This document shows, in pieces, positions 31,351 through 43,477 of a DNA stretch of 64,000 nucleotides. Both the position numbers and the translations under genes were made by a program. Within the stretch, counting starts at the first letter, position 1. Every line of letters starts with the position of its first letter. The stretch spans positions 186,001-250,000 of the forward strand of contig NADL03000457.1 of assembly GCA_002205965.3 (NCBI GenBank), read 5' to 3'. Source of the DNA: Kappaphycus alvarezii (taxonomy: Eukaryota > Rhodophyta > Florideophyceae > Gigartinales > Solieriaceae). The notes beneath the pieces were generated by a model. It did no database searches, was not told the DNA's origin, and saw nothing but the letters and a program-made list of their open reading frames with translations.

Positions 31351-32039
31351 CAAACGCTGCATGTCTGCTGAACGGGCTCACAGCATATTTTTAGTCTCCA
31401 TTACTTAGCACGCCCATTTTCACCGTAGAGCTTATTCCTCCGCCGCCACACTGCACAGAATAATGGGAGATTCACTTTACGTTCCACTCGCGGTAAACTA
31501 ACCCAAACGTTCCCCCCTTACAATCACAGCTGCATACCCCATGAGTGGTCTACGGTATGGGAACTGGAGGATTTTGCGTCTCAATCCGCCGCGGAGTACC
31601 CACTTGTGAGTGGAAATACAGAGTTGGGTGACTGGAAGTGAAATAAAGGTTGGGAGTCCTATGAGTTTGAATATAACCATGTGGCAGGTCTACATCCAGA
31701 GGTTCTGGCCATTGTTGGCCCTTGTGTCCTTCATAGTAGGACACAGGGGTCTTATTTTTTGAGAATGGAAACTACAGTGCTAGCCCAGGCATGTGTTTTA
31801 GTGTAATTTCACTTCTTTGCCTTTTTCTGACAGCTGACAACTCGCAAAAAGGATTGCAGTTATTACTGTACTTTACCCTTCAACCCAGAACTTAACCGTT
31901 ATGTTTATGCACTGTACAGTGCTGTAAGCTTGAGCTGATCTACTTTAGATCAGCTCAAGAAAGTTTAGGGTTAGACACTCACGGTCGTCTACATGTCTTC
32001 TGGAAACTTCCTTTGATCAACAGAAAGCATCAGTCGACT
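31351..32039. other. Intergenic with an unexplained minus-strand open frame and a hairpin
   Basis: The minus strand is open at 31,550-31,744 and upstream (YYEGHKGQQWPEPLDVDLPH, THRTPNLYFTSSHPTLYFHS), protein-like but unrecognised. A perfect hairpin lies at 31,929-31,959, listed separately. Confidence 0.3.
31929..31959. repeat. Perfect 13-bp hairpin with 5-base loop
   Basis: CTTGAGCTGATCT (31,929-31,941), loop ACTTT, AGATCAGCTCAAG (31,947-31,959). It lies about 100 bases upstream of the TATA box for the following transcription unit. Confidence 0.85.
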
Positions 32040-32663
32040 CGCTATGAATTCTATATAAGCCCTGGTCTCTCTCCACCTTCTACCTGGGTAAAGTTCCTCA
32101 TCACCTTCTCCTCTCTGACCTCTCCTTCTCGGTCTCCCACTCTTTCTTCCCCCCCTCTGTCTCTCTCTCCTGCTCTCTCGCTCTCTCCCTCACTCCTCTC
32201 TGGCTCCCTGGCCCATTCTCTCTCGTTCTGTCCATCAGATTATGGGCCCAGACCTGTTCGACGAGAACCACCTAGAGGATATCCAACACTCTGTGTAGGA
32301 AGGAAAACACAGTAGCTCCAAAAAAAGCACCTCAGATTTGATCTGACTTCTTTGTCGTCTCTGCACTATCTACTAACCTTCTGTCTTGTGGCCTGTCTAA
32401 TGCCCGTCACTTCTCCACTACCTACCTTGGTTGGTTTTGCGGCCCGTCGTCGTTCTTCATCCACGCACCACAGAACAAAGTCCATTTTGCGGCCCGACTC
32501 CTATTTGCTACTCGCGTCGTCTTTGTGTCACATACCTCGGGTTGTTTCACAGCCGGTGTCTAATTTCAACAGTAGGTCCAAATCTCCTCGAAACCACTTG
32601 CTTCCTTATACCTTTCACGCTTCTTCCTCAGCCTTCGCCTAACCTCGCCACGTCCTGCCTCCA
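32040..32663 (+). promoter_or_regulatory. TATA box and CT-rich leader before the zinc-finger frame
   Basis: TTCTATATAAGCCCTGGTCT near 32,048 is a good TATA box. It is followed by about 140 bases of nearly pure pyrimidine (32,085-32,230). A tandem theme TTTTGCGGCCCG(T/A) occurs near 32,435 and 32,488. It could be a host promoter or the start of an LTR for the Copia element downstream. Confidence 0.5.
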
Positions 32664-33526
32664 ATGGTCATCTGCCACCCCGTCTTCCTTCGAGGAATCA
32701 AGATCTCTCCAGACGACCCTGTCGTCCGCCGTATCAATTTCACTTCCGACGACGACTCATTAGACCATGTCCAAGCACCGACCCGATCCGAGAAGCCGCA
32801 GCTTCGCCCGAAGTGCAGTTTCATCGACGACTCCACCATTGAGTCTGACGGTGAAGGCGGTGATATAACCTCCACTGCAACCACTCTGCACGTCGTTTCA
32901 CTCCCTTCTCACTCTCATAAGAAGATTATCTCTCCCAAGAAGAAGGATTTTCTTCAACACATCTTGTCATTGGGTACATTGAAAAGGCCCGCAATCGGAA
33001 ACAACTCTGATAATCCAGTCAAGCTCCGCTCGAAGCCTCTACCCGTCTCTGCAAGACGTGTGTCGAAACCAAAGGGTCAGAAGAAACCAGTTACAGACTT
33101 AGATGCCCCAGTTCAAGTTATTAACTTGATCTCTCCTACTCCAGTACCCCCGACACCACCAGCCCAGTCTCCCTTATCGCCTGCGCTGCCGTCATTTCCC
33201 GTTGACTGTCCAGCGTTAAAAATCCCGACTCCGCTTACTTTTGAACCCCTCTCTCCGTCTCCACCTTTTCTGTCTACTGTGTCTTCTCCTCCACATCCTG
33301 TCGTACCTATAGTACCCTTTGTTTCGGGACCCAAGTATTCTTTCCTCACCTGTGATCTCTGTCAGCTCAAAGTATCGGGTCCGAAGCAACACGCTCAGCA
33401 CAGAGGTTGTAAGAAGTCCCGCAACAGATCTGAGCGGAACTAGGCCCTTACTCCTTGTGACCATTGTAACCGCGTCTTCCAAACTAGACACGACCGCAAC
33501 AAAAACATTGAAAACAAACACCAAAA
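32664..33526 (+). CDS. Pro/Ser-rich protein with CxxC zinc-finger-like motifs
   Basis: A 259-codon open frame from MVICHPVFLRGIKISPDDPV to 33,443. Residues 1-130 are charged and Ser-rich, with basic patches (RVSKPKGQKKPVTD); residues 140-215 are Pro-rich (TPVPPTPPAQSPLSPALPSF). The C-terminus has CDLCQLKVSGPKQHAQHRGC, a CxxC...HxxHxxC knuckle. A second finger-like motif CDHCNRVFQTRHDRNK follows at about 33,460-33,525. It lies 40 bases before the gag start of a Copia element, in the same orientation and behind a TATA box. It could be a host gene, an extra frame carried in that element's long terminal or leader region, or the N-terminal finger region of an RLE LINE, where such fingers bind target DNA. 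I cannot decide. Confidence 0.5.
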
Positions 33527-33562
33527 TTAAATTTCGATTCAATTGATCCCATTCTACTCATC

Positions 33563-36500
33563 ATGGACTCCTCTGCCGGACCTCGTATTGATAATCTCGA
33601 GAAGCTCCGTGATGATAACTTTCACATTTGGAAAGCTCGAATTCAACTCATCCTATCTCTCAGGAGGTTGATAATCATCTCACATTTGATCCACCGGAAG
33701 CATCTTCGTCAACTCACTCCGCATGGCAAAAGCCAGATGCCAAAGAACGAACCATCATTGGACTCACACTTTCAGATGCCCACCTTGAGCAGGTTCAAAA
33801 TGCCACCACGGCCAAGCAAATGTGGAAACTCATTTGTGATATTTTAGAAAAGCATACTCTGCTAAACAAGCTCGCCGCAAGACGTCGCTTCTATACCCCG
33901 GAGATGCACCCAAATGAGAAAGTTTTACTATTTGCTGCCGGTATTCGTCAACTTGCGGCCACTCTAAAATCTATGTCTGTGTATGTCGAGGACAGTGAAA
34001 TGGCTATGGACTTCCTCAATGGCTTGCCCGATCGCTTTGACAGCCTCATATCAGCCCTTAATGCTTCCAATATCGAAGATGGCAAGCTTTCGTTCGAATT
34101 TGTACAGAGTAGATGTCTCCAAGAAGAGCAGCACCATTTTCAGCGAGATCAAGATGCACTCAAAGTCGCTGAGACGGCTGTACTCCTGGGAACCCAGTCT
34201 TCCAAGCCTCGAACAGGAACTTCCGCAGAAATGTGCATACACTGCGGCAGGCATCGGGATAGCAACCGATGCTACAAGAAGTTCCCTCATCTCGCTCCCA
34301 GAGGTCATCCAGCTAGAGCTCATCTTGGTAAGGCTAGAGGAAGTGGAGGAAAATCCCTCAATGCCACGGAGGTTTCTGAAACTACCGAACACTCAGATGT
34401 CGTTTGTCTCTTTGCGTCGACATCCCCTGCGCAACAAGTAGCACTTCAATCTACTGGAGGCCCTCCTATCTCATCTATGCAATGGATCATCGATTCAGGA
34501 TGTACCTCGCATGTCACTTACGACCGCTCAGCTTTCACAAGTTATCACCTTCTCGCGTCCCCTTCAACTCTCGACCTTGGAGCAGATTCTACGGCTTTGA
34601 TTATTGGCTCCGGTGACGTTGCTCTCACGTTACGATGGAAGGAAAAAACTGTCAAGTGTGTAATGAAAAACGTATTACACGTTCCAGACCTTTGCTACGA
34701 ACGGCAGTCCGTATCTGTCATGGCAAAGCTTGGAATTGAGATGCGCTTTAATAACGATAAAATCACCCTTGTTCGTCATTTGGACTCTACTCTTGTGGCG
34801 ACAGGTACGCTCACTAATGGCCTATACTCCTTTGATGTCAACAAGCTTGCACTAAAGCCACCGACGGGATCTCAAGTTTCCTTGATATGCCCAATTTCAA
34901 TCTGGCATCGGAGATTGGCGCACGTAAATGCTCCCGAAATCAAATCATTGATCAGAAGCTGTGTCGCGAGAGGTGTAAAACTTTCATGAGGAAACGAGGA
35001 AGATGATGTTTGCGTCGGCTTCATACTTGGTAAATCCCACCGTGCCCCAATCCCTAAGAAAAGACAAAGCCGTTCATCAAAAACTCTAGAACTGGTTCAT
35101 TCTGATGTCTTGGGACCGGTTGAAACTCCTTCTCTGGGAGGGGCTAGGTATTTTGTATCATTCATCGACGACTACTCCAAGTAGACAGTTGTGTATCCTA
35201 TGAGCCACAAGTCAAATATGATAGATTTATTTGAAAACTGCAAAGTCTTTGCGGAGAATTACACTAGCCAGTCTCTGAAATATCTCCAAGTCCATGAGTT
35301 TCCTGAAATGAAAACTCCATTGCATGAAGATAAGCTTCTTATTAAGGCTTTACGGTCTGACAATGGCGGAGAGTACCTCTCAACTGAGTTCAAGAACTTC
35401 CTAAAGGACAACTGCATACAACATCAGCTCACTATGGGTCACACTCCCAGCAAAACGAGACTGCAGAACGGATTAATCGAGCCCTTCTCAATCTGGGCCG
35501 TTCGATGATACACCACAAGGGTATTCCAAAGCATTTCTGGGCTGAAGCACTTTCCATGGCTGTCTATGTTCTGAATCGCGTTACTTCAAGCTTTTTGCCA
35601 GAGAGCACCACTCCTTACCACCGCTGGAACGGCATTGCCCCTGACATATCTCACATGCGGGTATTTGGTGCACAGTGCTAGTACGTCGTGCCAAAGAACA
35701 AACTCAAGAAGTTGGATTCCAGATCTTGTGAAGCCTTTATGATGGGGTACTCCTCTCAGAGCAAGGGATATAAGCTGTGGGTTATCGGCTCAGAAAAAAT
35801 GGTAATATCCAGAAATGTAATTTTTAATGAAAACGCAACTTTTACACAGCCTGAAGTCACCTGTAAGCTACCGAATAGAGATCATGGCCAAAATATTTCC
35901 TCCGATGAAGATACATATCCTTCTGAAGAGTTTTTCGAAGTACAGAATTACGCTGACGAAGACGAAGATTCTGAAGAGTCCACTGCCGGTGAAGAAAATT
36001 TACTCTCATCTGAAGAAGCCCATTCAGTAGCTCCTCATCGATCCTCTCGGGTCTCAAGAAGCCCATCCGCTGGTGTCCCTCTAGCTCTTCCTAAATGTTT
36101 CACTTGTCGCAGAAAGTGCACCACTCTCAACAGGTGTTCCTGCAACATCCTAAGAAGTTACTTCTGCAGAAAACATTGATTTTTGGATTCCAGGGATCAA
36201 AAAGGAAGAAGACTGAACCCTTAGAATAGAAACTTCGATCTCGTTCCAAGAAAACCAGGAATGCACGTGATTCCATGTCGCTACGTTTTTCGTATCAAAC
36301 CCGACGTTGGTCCCAAGGTTCGTATCGTCGCTAAAGGGCTCAAAAAAGTTCCCGAACTAGAGTACACAGACACGTATGCTCCTATATTTTCTATTGATTT
36401 TGTACGAGTGTTTCTCTGCTTGACAAATATGTTAGATATTGAATGCGATCAGATGGACGTAGTAACCACGTTTCTGAACGGTGACTTGGACGAAGAAATA

Positions 36501-37085
36501 TTCATGGAGAATCCAGCTGGTTTCCGAGATCCAAAGAAACTCAACATCTTCTGTTGACTTCTGAAGGCCCTGTATGGATTGAATCAGGTTCCTCGCCAAT
36601 AGTATCCAAAAATAGATGCATTTTCTGACTTTGCAACTCAACTTTATCAGCAACCCGCACGAGTCATGTCTTTATGTCTATCGGAGGGAGACTATGTTCT
36701 GCATGATAATACTATATGTTGATGATCTCCTCATTTAAGGCAGAATTCGACATATGCTCAACAATATCAAGGCAGAACTGAAGAAGAGATTCAAGATGAA
36801 AGACTTAGGTCCTGTCCAGGAATTTCTTGGTATTCAAGTGCAGCGAAACCGCTCTGAGAGAACACTGCATCATTCGCAATCGATATACGCAGAAAAGATC
36901 TCGATAAGGTTCCAAATTGCGGATTTAAAACATGTCGATACTCCAATGGTCCAAAGCAATTCCACAAAGACGGAACTAATGATCAAGACCTTTCATCATC
37001 AGTACCATATCGCTCTGCAATAGGCAGTCTCATGAACATGATGATCTGCACTCGTCCGGACATTGGATTCGCTGTAGGAAAGCTC
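33563..37085 (+). mobile_element. Copia element, gag to RT
   Basis: Parts in order: gag from MDSSAGPRIDNLEKLRDDNF (LTR-Copia gag, with EKHTLLNKLAARRRFYTPEM), about 33,563-34,250; zinc-knuckle-like CIHCGRHRDSNRC; protease WIIDSGCTSHVTYDRSAF at about 34,480; GAG-pre-integrase IWHRRLAHVNAPEIKSLI at about 34,900; integrase ELVHSDVLGPVE and RSDNGGEYLSTEFKNFL, about 35,090-35,650; a linker; then RT with HVIPCRYVFRIKPDVGPKV and MDVVTTFLNGDLDEEIFMEN, and TRPDIGFAVGKLS at about 37,060. The RNase H end and 3' LTR are missing, so it is 3'-truncated and has about half a dozen or more breaks. The order integrase before RT confirms Copia. Confidence 0.9.
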
Positions 37086-37830
37086 TCGCAGTGATGAAAG
37101 GAACAGGGGATGATGAGGGATGAGGATAGAGAATGAAAAGGGAAGTAGGGATAGAGTGTAGGTGGATAAAGGAAACAGAAAGGAAATAGAACGGCAAGGG
37201 TGAGGTTGGTGTTGAAATCAAAGGCAAGTCCGTACCTTTTCTTAACTTGGATGAGCTATTAGACTGCAACTACATAATCTTTGCCGGTACTCACTTCGGC
37301 TTTGTGAAAGCAATATGAAAGTAGCAAAATCTACATTTGCAGTACTATCTTTGTTGATCCTATAGCCTACCCAAGCCGAGATGCTTCAGAATCCCTGATT
37401 TGCATGCGCGGGAAATTCATAATTACCGATATTCAAAACGTAAGTAACATTACGTGCATGCTAGCCATGCATGTTCTGTTACGTAAACGTACAATAAAAC
37501 AGTCAACCCGTGAATTATGCCTTACGTGACCCGCCAATGCAACTGTAATCTCTCGGCCTGTAACAGAACCCAAAGGCGGGAAGTTAGGTCAGGAACTTAA
37601 AATATCATAAAAGTAGAAAACAATTTTTCGCGGGCTTGTCTCACGTTGTTACGTAACAGTACGTAAATCTCATTCAGGCCGTTCAAATTGAATTAAGCCT
37701 TACGTGCCATACGTGCAATACTGTAAAAGCAACGTGGCTGCATCAACATACTTTGACTGCACACTTGTGCAAGAGTGATTTGTATGCAGCCAGTATAATG
37801 AGTATATTATATATATATATGTAGTGTAAA
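37086..37830. other. Non-coding, rich in TTACGT words
   Basis: No gene. 37,430-37,730 holds many TTACGT/TACGTAA words (for example GTTACGTAAACGTAC, CCTTACGTGAC, GTTACGTAACAGTACGTAAA, CCTTACGTGCCATACGTGC). TTACGTAA-type sites bind bZIP factors in many fungi, so this may be regulatory or a decayed LTR promoter. Confidence 0.4.
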
Positions 37831-38360
37831 GTGTATGCCGTCAGTCCAGGCAACTATAGGATAAATATAGAAACGACTGTTTACTTGTACACGTACGACA
37901 CGTATAACACTGCACACGTACGACAGAGAGAAGACAGTACACGTATGCCACATAGGAGGCAGTACACGTATGAGGCACTGGGTACAGTACTTTGAGCCTA
38001 GAATAGAGACAAACCATCAACCAACCATAACATGCCAAGTGTCAGAATGCTCCAAACGATCAGCTCAGATATCGCCACTTGGAGCGATATGAGTGGTATG
38101 GAGGCGTATCTAGCAGCCAATCAGAGGGCAGATTACCAAGTGGTTTGAAAAATGGCAAAATGGCAAAATGCGCCGTGATTTTGAGTTGCCCGAAAATGGG
38201 CTTTCGTCCCAGGCAACTTTCGATTTGGCCCATTTTACAGGTGTAGTAGGTGTACACCCAGAAGAAGGGTGCAACTCACTTTTTCATGCTACAAGTGTAC
38301 ACGTGTCCAGGTGGCAACTAAAAACCATGGGATCGCATGCATTCTATCCCTTTTTCAACA
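37831..38360 (-). repeat. 3' LTR of the minus-strand Copia
   Basis: On the minus strand it starts TGTTGAAAAAGGGATAGAAT directly after a purine tract (GATCGAGGGGAA). Before its end lie four ACACGTAxG-type words (37,880-37,975). Ends near CTTTACACTACA at about 37,825. I could not find a matching 5' LTR at 41.7-43.2 kb. Confidence 0.6.
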
Positions 38361-41300
38361 TTCCCCTCGATCACATTGTTTTTACATTAATTCATGCTCC
38401 CCATTTTTACATATCACAATCAGTCTAACAAGTTTATGTCATCTGAACTCGCCCTAGTGGTTTTGTCAAAGCTTCAGCAACATTTTCAGTTGTTAGCACG
38501 TACACGAAGTCCACCCCTTTACGCACATCTGCATCTTTTACAAAGTGATATGCAATATCAATGTTCTTGTTGCTCTGTTGGTGCTCTCGTTTTGGAGCGA
38601 GCTCCATAGCTCCCTGTTTATCGCTGTATATTGTAGTAGCATGATCAATTCCAAGTGCTTTCATGCCCATCGATGTCCAGATTTCAAGGATGTCCCGAAC
38701 GACACGTCTCAGCCATATTGCTTCTTTACTTGCTGCAGTTAACGAAATGTATTCGGCCTCACATGACGAAGCTGCGAAAACCGTTTGCTTTCGCGAGCAC
38801 CAACTTACCCCACTTCCAGCCATGCGAAACACGAAACCACTCGTCGATTTGCGATCGGACACATCTCCGGCCCAATCCGAGTCACAGTATGCAGACAAGC
38901 CCAGATCAGCATTCCCTCGGAACACAAGACCTAAACATTTGGTTCCAGCGAGATACCTTAACACTCTTTTTACTGCTAACCAATGCTTCCCTCTTGGTTC
39001 TTCGCAGAGACGTGCAAGTTTGCCCACCGCATAAGATATATCAGGTTTTGTCCCAACAGACAAATACATGAGAGCTCCAATGGCGCTCCTGTATGGAGCA
39101 TCTGTCCGACCATCACTACCCGTATCTCTCGACCGATCCACGTTCAACTCGTCGGTGTTTAGATTCATAGGATTTGGAACAGGTCTACAATTCTGCATTC
39201 CTAATCGCTCTAAAACGCTGTCCAAAAACCGTGGCTGGGATAATTATAAGGATTTTTCGAATCTCCGGCGAGAAATTTCATGCCCAACAACCATTCTCGC
39301 TTCGTCCAAATCTTGCATTTCAAAACGGCGGTTCAGCTCCCCCTTCATCCATCCAATCGCCTCCATGTTGTTTCCTGCAAGCAGCATGTAATGAACATAC
39401 AATAGGATAATAATGATTGAGTCGGAGGTCGGGACAAATTTTACATAAACACAGGGATCATTAGTGCTACTTTTGAATTTGAGCCCATCAACAAGAAAAT
39501 CATCGATATTCTGGTGCCACCGCCTATGTGCCTGTTCCAAACCATACAAGGCCTTCAGAAAATTTGCAGACATGATTTGGTTTCGAGGCGTCCTTAAATC
39601 CTTCAGATTGTTCCATGTACACGTCCTCCTCCACATCACCGTTCAGAAATGCCGTCTTAACGTCCATTTGATGCAGCTCCAGGTCCTGACGTGCGACAAG
39701 TGCCAAAAGCACCCGAATTGACGCGAGCTTCACGACAGGGGCGTACGTCTCATTATACTCGACCCCTTTCACGTGTTGGAAACCACGAGCGACAAGACGC
39801 CCCTTAGATTTTCGGGAAAAGCCTCCGTTGGAGTCCTGGGCATCTTTTATTGCAAACACCCATTTTGGAGTCAGAATGTTTGAGGCCTCCAAACGTGGGA
39901 CTAACTTCCATGTTTTGTTCCGAAGGATCGAGTCTCGCTCGGACTCGATGGCGGACTTCCAAAAGTCTGCGTCCGGTCCTGTCGCCGCGTGTCTGTACGA
40001 GATGTTGACAACATTTGTAACGAGAGCCGTGTCATTAGGTGTCAAGGATATGTTTGATCTCCACCAAGCATTTGGGGCTCTTCGAATCCTTTCAGATCTC
40101 CGAGGAGCTACAGACACCTCAGGGGGTTCAGGGATTTCGTTATCTGTACCTACGTTTTCGGGGACCGTTGGGTCGTTTCCAACATTAGCCTGGTCATTCC
40201 CTTGTCCCTGAATATCTTGTCTCGAAGATGCAGTTATTTCGACTGTGTCCGGTGTAGGAAGCCGGACTTGAGCATCCTGTTCAACGCCGAGACTTACAAG
40301 ATCCTCATCGGAGCTAATTGAGAGATACTCATGTGATTCTTTCTCATTTATTTCAGACTGGCAGGTTCCGCTCTCACTGAATCTGACATCTCTGGAAACA
40401 ACTACCTTGTGTAATTCAGGATCCCACAGTTTGTAGTCTTTGCTGGCTTCCGCATATCCAAGCATAATTGCTTCCCGTGCTCTGTTGTCAAGCTTACTCA
40501 ACTGACTTGCCGGGACGGTGTACCAACATTTGCTTCCGAACGTACGAAGGTGCGACAAATTGGGCTTGCGACCGTACCATATATGATGCGGGGTCGTGTG
40601 GCTTGGAAGTGCCCGAGTTGTAACTCTGTTTCGGATGTATACAGCAGTCGCCAGAGCTTCGGCCCAGAACTGTTTCGGCAGACTCTTTGCATGTATCATG
40701 GACCGAACCAGATCCATCAGTGTTCGCTTCAGCCGCTCTGAAACACCATTCTGTTCAGGTGACTCCACTGCACTAAGCTCATGTTTTGTGCCGCGCTCGG
40801 CAAGGCAGTCCTTGAATGCAGTGGACATATATTCTCCCCCTCGATCTGAACGAAGAATGCCAATGCGACGCCCAGTATGGGCTTCGCTACGAGCTTGGAA
40901 CAGTTTATATTAATCAAAGACCTCTGACTTTCGCTGCATCATGTAGACGGTAACCCAGAAAGAGTGATCGTCCGTGAAGGTCACGAAGTAGCGTGCCTCT
41001 CCAACAGAAGAAACCTCCATAGGTCCACACACGTCACTGTGAACAAGGTGTAACATCGCTTCAGCTCTACCAGTCGTGCGTTTCTCCGGCATTGCAGAAC
41101 GATGAGCCTTTACATGAACGGATGAGGTGCATATTTTGGATTTATTCGAGCCACTGGTCTGCACGCCGTCCCAACATTGTTCCTTACCATAAATGCAATG
41201 CCCTGCTTGCTTATATGAGCCATTCTCTCGTGCCATGTCGAGAGTGTGGTGACTTTCGCAGAGTACAAGGTATGATTTGGTATCTTCTGGACTATGCCGA

Positions 41301-41705
41301 TAGCATAAAGAAGGCTACCGCACAGCATTTTTTCAGTTGCTACAACTCTCCCATTCTTAGTCATCTGCAAAGATTTGTTCTCAAATACAGTTTTGATCCC
41401 TTCTATGTCCGCTTTGCCTACAGAGATGAGAGAATATTCGAAACTAGGAACGTGGACAACATCTCGCAGAAGGCACCGCTTTCGAGAACCATCCACTAGT
41501 AGAGTCAGCTTCACGTCACCTCGCCCAGCAATCTTAGCCCGGGCTTTAGTTTGAGAGCCCCATCATCCAGTTCCTCAGGCGGATCATCCACAATGTAGTC
41601 ATCAAGCTCCCGGAGAGCGAGAAGAAGCTGCACCTTCTGCTTCCAAACATGGAAATTATTGTTGGTGAGCTTTTCAATTCGAACTCCGCCTCCGCGATCG
41701 TCCAT
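38361..41705 (-). mobile_element. Copia element, minus strand, gag to RNase H
   Basis: Minus-strand order: gag start MDDRGGGVRIEKLTNNNFHV (41,705), GAG-pre-integrase TWHERMAHISKQGIAFMVR, integrase LVHSDVCGPMEVSSVGEARY and the 'SPEQNGVSERLKRTL' block, RT with WVFAIKDAQDSNGGFSRKSK, LELHQMDVKTAFLNGDVEED and YVHYMLLAGNNMEAI, and RNase H YCDSDWAGDVSDRKSTSGFV, AASSCEAEYISLTAASKEAI and NVAEALTKPLGRVQM at 38,440. A polypurine tract and 3' LTR follow. It is better preserved than its neighbour, with a few breaks; the gag/protease region is short. Confidence 0.92.
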
Positions 41706-43212
41706 GACTACGTTTTTATAGAAGACCCTTTCTATCTGAAACCTCTATTACCACGTATGCAGTGAGTATGCAAATTCCTCTGTTCGGGTATCCCAAGCCG
41801 GCGACCGATAGTCGCTTGTCACGGCAAGCCTTTCCCTATAAGAAGTTTGCAGCGTTTACTCAAAGACACGTGGTGTTAAATTTCCAACTCTTTACCTCTT
41901 TAGATTTCCTCCTCTTTACCTCTTTACCACCTCTTTATTTGTGCCTTAGGGCGCTACCCCTGTATATCGGCCAGTGCTGGTCTTTCAACTTTGAGCGCAA
42001 TCCGTGTGCCACGAGTAAGCACAGCGACTTTACCTGTAGACGGCCAGGAATTTTCAGCCACTACCCCGAAAGGTCCCGCAGCAAAGGGCGTCTTACCACA
42101 ATCACAGTCTTTCCGTACTAACTCAGGCGCGTTTCCTTCCGGACTGTGTTGCTTGACTTCCGTCGTACTCGTATGAAAGGACTCAAGGTCACCAATGAGC
42201 CTCGTCCTTCCGTGCACAGCACGTATCTATACCTCAACAGAAGTATAGCCAGCAAGTACCCAAGTACAAGTGCAGAACACTAGTACCCTGTATGCTACCA
42301 AAATAAGGAATTAGAAGACAGTCGTTCCCTCTCCGACCACGGGCGATGATTTTTTGTGTACGTATCGGTCGTTCAAGCGAGGAGCGTCCCTGTCCCGTCG
42401 GCGCGCAAAAGGGCCACTGGAACGGACCGACTCGGCTGGCACACCGTGATTCCCACCGGGAATCGGGTTCAGTCTTACGACTTTTGATAACTCGCGTTAT
42501 CAACCGCGTGGGTTTGTATGGTACGGTCCGTCCAACTCGCGTTACACAAAGGCACTGTTCTCAAAAGAGTGCAGCCGGTGAGAGGATTACAAAAACGATT
42601 GCCAAGACCACGATTCGGCAAAAGAATCGGACAAACTTGGGTGAACCCCCAGCACTCTGTCTTCTTCTTTTCCGTTGCCGTGAAGGCTTCCAATGACAAC
42701 AAAAAGCACTCAAGATACTCACACAGAGTGCTTCAAAACACAAAATTGGTCTAAACAGCAGTAGAGCACAAACACCGATTGCTCTGATTCAACACACAAT
42801 GGTAAACACAAAAACACTAAGGATCCACATACCGAGTTCTTGACAACCTTAGAGTTGGTTCGTATAAACAATAACTTCCAACAACACGCAATGAGAACCA
42901 CAAAAACACTCGGGATCCACACACAGAGTGCTTGAAAATCACTAAATGGGTCCTAACAAAGACAAGAACCTAACAACAATCACCACGAAGCAACAATGAC
43001 AACACCAACAGCACCAAAAACACAGAGGAAGCCATTACCCAAACGTCAACGTAAACGGTTGAGGGACGGATCAAGGGGAAATAGCGGTAGCAGTCTGAGA
43101 TATAGAGGAAAAAACAACTCATTCGCGGCGAAAATGGTCGGAGAACCCTGAATGAGGTCAATTAGGGGATTAGAGCCCCTGGAAGCGTCGAGAACGAAGG
43201 GCTCTGATATTA
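41706..43212. other. Non-coding leader-like DNA with a triple diverged repeat
   Basis: No gene recognised. Three related blocks lie near 42,697, 42,806 and 42,898 (CACTCAAGATACTCACACAG, CACTAAGGATCCACATACCG, CACTCGGGATCCACACACAG), each followed by AGT(G/T)CTT. On the minus strand TAATATCAGAGCCC near 43,213 resembles a Copia primer-binding site. Confidence 0.4.
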
Positions 43213-43470
43213 TGAAAATTGGCGAAAAAAGGAAATTCTTACAGCGCTGACTGGGCTGGCATGCTGCGCTAGCTGCGTTAGCATGCTGCACTAGCTGCGT
43301 TAGTATGCTGCAATAGCTGCGTTAGCATGCTGCACTAGCTGCGTAAGCATGCTGCACTAGCTGCGTTAGTATGCTGCAATAGCTGCGTTAGCATGCTGCA
43401 CTAGCTGCTCTGGAGCTGAATTAACAAATTTATTTTTAAGTATTTTTGGGGTATGCTATTCATTGTACAG
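43213..43470 (-). repeat. Minisatellite-bearing LTR-like repeat, copy 3
   Basis: About seven 22-bp units (GCATGCTGCACTAGCTGCGT and variants). On the minus strand it starts TGTACAATGAATAG and ends CGCCAATTTTCA, directly before the primer-site-like TAATATCAGAGCC. This supports it being a Copia-type LTR carrying a minisatellite. Confidence 0.6.
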
Positions 43471-43477
43471 TGGCCTG

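Noticed and set aside
32085-32230. CT-rich tract as a microsatellite of its own interest
   Set aside because: The unit is irregular, and a pyrimidine-rich stretch just after a TATA box is common in fungal promoters and leaders.
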